This document shows, piece by piece, positions 6,030 through 7,592 of a DNA stretch of 7,592 nucleotides. The stretch is from Microbacteriaceae bacterium UBA963 (GTDB taxonomy: Bacteria; Actinomycetota; Actinomycetes; Actinomycetales; Microbacteriaceae), in assembly GCA_002292955.1 (NCBI GenBank), contig DBCH01000004.1, forward strand, positions 9,275-16,866. The letters are read 5' to 3'. The position numbers were made by a program, and so were the translations under genes. Below the pieces are notes generated by a model. It was not told the origin of the DNA, ran no database searches, and saw only the letters and a list, made by a program, of their open reading frames with translations. Numbering within the stretch: position 1 is the stretch's first letter; each line of letters begins with the position of its first letter.

Positions 6030-6419
6030 ATGAGCTCAGATCCACGTATTCGATACATCGACATCGAAGACATTGCAGCGCTCATTGCTCACTTAGGAAT
6101 TGGTCCCATTCGTGACGTCGGACTAATCGAATCATCGCTCCATCGTCCTCGAGCCGTGGTTTTCGGAATGGAAACGTACCCCGATTTACTCGAAAAGGCG
6201 GCTGCGCTGCTGCACTCCTTGGCGCGAAATCACGCCCTGTTCGACGGCAACAAACGAATTGCTTGGGCGTCAATGGCCCTCTTTCTTCGCCTTAACGGGC
6301 TGCGCGTGCGCGCCAACACTTTAGAGAATCTCGAGTTCATGCTCGCGTGCGCGCGCGGTGACCTCGAACTCGAGCAGATGACCGACTGGCTCAGAGAGCA
6401 CTCCGAGCCAGTCGCGTAA
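6030..6419 (+). CDS. Doc-type (death-on-curing) Fic-domain toxin
   Basis: 129-aa protein of the Doc branch of the Fic family. The diagnostic motif HALFDGNKR spans residues 68-76, with H68 the predicted catalytic histidine and D72, N74, K75 and R76 in the phosphate/metal-binding loop. Lysine before the final arginine, where AMPylating Fic enzymes have glycine, is the Doc signature. P1 Doc phosphorylates EF-Tu and stops translation, so the same activity is inferred here. YPDLLEKAAALLHSLARNH just before the motif is typical of chromosomal actinobacterial Doc proteins, and the length matches Doc (about 126 aa). The ATG follows the antitoxin TAA with no gap and has no clear ribosome binding site, so translation is probably coupled. 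The usual partner of Doc is Phd, but here it is an RHH protein. The gene looks intact. A sample line (6061-6120) is 50 % GC. The 3' end contains a strong hairpin. Confidence 0.9.
   Translation: MSSDPRIRYIDIEDIAALIAHLGIGPIRDVGLIESSLHRPRAVVFGMETYPDLLEKAAALLHSLARNHALFDGNKRIAWASMALFLRLNGLRVRANTLENLEFMLACARGDLELEQMTDWLREHSEPVA
6384..6413. terminator. Hairpin in the 3' end of the toxin gene, possible bidirectional terminator
   Basis: GACTGGCTC (6384-6392) and GAGCCAGTC (6405-6413) are a perfect 9-bp inverted repeat. Inside it, GAG (6394-6396) can pair with CTC (6401-6403), leaving a 4-nt loop AGCA. The structure lies within the last codons of the Doc gene and 11 nt beyond the stop of the convergent minus-strand hydratase gene. 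Neither strand has a U tract after it, so terminator function is inferred from position and stem strength only. No other terminator is visible at this junction. Confidence 0.45.
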
Positions 6420-6423
6420 CTCT

Positions 6424-6879
6424 CTATTCGTAGAAGCGGTAAAGGCTCTGCGTAATGACGGCCGGTTTCTCCGAGCCCTCCACCTCAATAACCTGGTCAA
6501 CGCCCAACTGAACGCCGCCGGCAACCTCGGTGATGCTCGCAATCTTTGCGCCCATGCGAATCTTGGCACCAGCCTTCACGGGCGTCACAAAGCGCACCTT
6601 GTCGAGGCCATAGTTGACCTTGGTCTCGCAGTCGGTCACGTCGAGCAGCTTGGTCCACATCGGAATGGCCAGCGACAGCGTGAGGAAGCCGTGCGCGATG
6701 GGGCCACCGAACGGACCGGTCTTGGCGCGTTCCACATCAACGTGAATCCACTGGTGGTCATCAGTGGCATCGGCGAACGTGTTGATGCGGTCTTGATCAA
6801 CGGTGATCCATTCGGAGAAGCCGAGGTCGGCGCCCTCCATGCCGCGAAGTTCGGCAAAGGTAACGGAAGTGGTCATCAT
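6424..6879 (-). CDS. MaoC-family hydratase (hot-dog fold, (R)-specific enoyl-CoA hydratase-like)
   Basis: 151-aa single hot-dog protein of the MaoC dehydratase family, whose members hydrate trans-2-enoyl-CoA to (R)-3-hydroxyacyl-CoA. The hydratase motif is visible at about residues 35-48 (FADATDDHQWIHVD), with D41 and H46 as the predicted catalytic pair. It is followed by the conserved GGPIAHGFLTLSL (58-70). The remainder (VNYGLDKVRF, ITEVAGGVQL) resembles the stand-alone actinobacterial form related to mycobacterial HtdZ/Rv0130. Two consecutive ATGs (6877-6879 and 6874-6876) are possible starts. The purine-rich GAGAAAGAGA upstream is a weak ribosome binding site and fits the second ATG slightly better. 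It lies 41 nt downstream of an acyl-CoA dehydrogenase gene on the same strand, so the two are probably cotranscribed. The natural acyl-CoA substrate cannot be read from the sequence. Confidence 0.9.
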   Translation of the reverse strand: MMTTSVTFAELRGMEGADLGFSEWITVDQDRINTFADATDDHQWIHVDVERAKTGPFGGPIAHGFLTLSLAIPMWTKLLDVTDCETKVNYGLDKVRFVTPVKAGAKIRMGAKIASITEVAGGVQLGVDQVIEVEGSEKPAVITQSLYRFYE

Positions 6880-6920
6880 TTCTCTTTCTCTGTGTGTTGG
6901 GGTGGAGCAAAAAACTGAAC

Positions 6921-7592
6921 CTAGACGAAGGCGCCTTTGCCGGTGATGGCGCGACCCACAACGAGACTGTTGATCTCGTGGGTGCCCTCGTAGGAGTAAA
7001 CCGCCTCGGCATCGGCAAAGAATCGGGCCACGTCATGCTCGAGCAGAATGCCGTTGCCGCCGGCAACCTCACGGGCCAGCGCCACCGTCTCGCGCAGTTT
7101 GAGGCTCGTGAACATCTTGGTCATGGCCGAGTTCTCATCGGTGTAGGCGCCGGCGGCTTCTCGCTGAGCCAGCCGCACGGTCATGGCCAGCGATGCCGTG
7201 ACATTCGCCAGCATGGCCGCCAACTTTTCCTGCACCAACTGGAAGTGAGCAATCTTCTTGCCAAACTGATCACGCTCGGTGGTGTACCGAACGGCTGCCT
7301 CGTAGGCACCGGCCATGGCGCCGCACGCAATCCACGCCACAATTGATCGGGTGTTGCCCAGCAACCGGGCCACATCGGCGAACGAGTTCACGTTGGCCAG
7401 CCGTGTGTCATCGCTCACCCGAACGTCGTTGAGCACGATGTCAAAGTTCTGCATGATCCGCAGGGCAATCTTGCCTTCCATCTTGGTGAGCGTCACGCCG
7501 GGGGCGTCCTGGGGTACGAGAAAAACCTTGACCTCGCCGTCCGCGGTGTCACGAGCAAACACGGCAAGCGTGTTCGCCATTCCCGCGCCACC
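6921..7592 (-). CDS. Acyl-CoA dehydrogenase family protein, glutaryl-CoA dehydrogenase-like (N-terminus outside window)
   Basis: The minus-strand frame is open from the window edge to a TAG at 6921-6923 and gives 223 residues, roughly the C-terminal 55-60 % of a flavin acyl-CoA dehydrogenase. The first residues (GGAGMANTLAVFAR) match the middle beta domain after the usual WIG motif, so the ATG at 7578-7580 is internal, not the start. Next come the helical domain signature RDQFG...FQLVQEKLA (counting that ATG as residue 1, about 103-121) and GGNGILLEHDVARFF (174-188). YEGTHEIN (197-204) holds the predicted catalytic glutamate E198. YEGT followed by HEIN, and VVGRAITGKGAF at the end, resemble glutaryl-CoA dehydrogenases, but the residues that decide decarboxylation are not covered with certainty. 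The enzyme would make an enoyl-CoA, a plausible substrate for the adjacent MaoC hydratase. Start and promoter lie outside the window. Confidence 0.93.
   Translation of the reverse strand, partial: GGAGMANTLAVFARDTADGEVKVFLVPQDAPGVTLTKMEGKIALRIMQNFDIVLNDVRVSDDTRLANVNSFADVARLLGNTRSIVAWIACGAMAGAYEAAVRYTTERDQFGKKIAHFQLVQEKLAAMLANVTASLAMTVRLAQREAAGAYTDENSAMTKMFTSLKLRETVALAREVAGGNGILLEHDVARFFADAEAVYSYEGTHEINSLVVGRAITGKGAFV

Noticed and set aside
5673..6420. Attachment site: possible duplication of the tRNA-Gln 3' end flanking the toxin-antitoxin module
   Set aside because: Apart from GGTACC at 5683-5688 and 5809-5814, too short to mean anything, no copy of the tRNA 3' end was found by eye downstream, and there is no integrase in the window.
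6894..7346. Plus-strand open frame (150 codons) opposite the acyl-CoA dehydrogenase
   Set aside because: The minus strand encodes clear dehydrogenase motifs (RDQFG, YEGT). The plus-strand product matches nothing and is a shadow.

Overview
The window looks like an ordinary chromosomal segment from a high-GC actinobacterium, most likely Microbacteriaceae. The grounds are the protein signatures, the gene order serA-leuB-ilvE-gltX-tRNA-Gln, the GC-rich codon use, and an interspersed repeat (a GGTTGAGTAGCGC start and a GTATCGAAACC end). I remember that repeat as abundant in this family, but I cannot check it here.

Layout. Bases 1-114 are the tail of an unidentified membrane protein. A short leader (115-171) with a possible promoter and a hairpin precedes a tight plus-strand cluster: serA (phosphoglycerate dehydrogenase), leuB (isopropylmalate dehydrogenase), ilvE (branched-chain aminotransferase) and gltX (glutamyl-tRNA synthetase). 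Gaps are 4, 16 and -4 nt, so this is very probably one transcription unit. It links serine and leucine/valine/isoleucine synthesis to the glutamate pool: IlvE uses glutamate as amino donor and GltX charges it onto tRNA. The gltX-tRNA spacer carries two tandem copies of the repeat and a tRNA promoter. A tRNA-Gln(CUG) and a strong intrinsic terminator follow.

Next is a two-gene toxin-antitoxin module: a ribbon-helix-helix antitoxin that may be translated from a leaderless mRNA, and a Doc-type Fic toxin. Hand counts of one 60-base line in each gene give 50 % GC, against 70 % in a line of leuB, which suggests acquired DNA. The toxin converges, with only 4 nt between stop codons, on a minus-strand pair: a MaoC-type hydratase and, upstream of it, an acyl-CoA dehydrogenase cut by the window end. 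That pair probably belongs to acyl-CoA metabolism. A perfect 9-bp hairpin in the last toxin codons may separate the convergent units.

No previously undescribed system is evident. The least ordinary features are the RHH/Doc pairing with its candidate leaderless promoter-operator, the hairpin in the toxin's 3' end, the tandem repeats, and the uncertain serA start.
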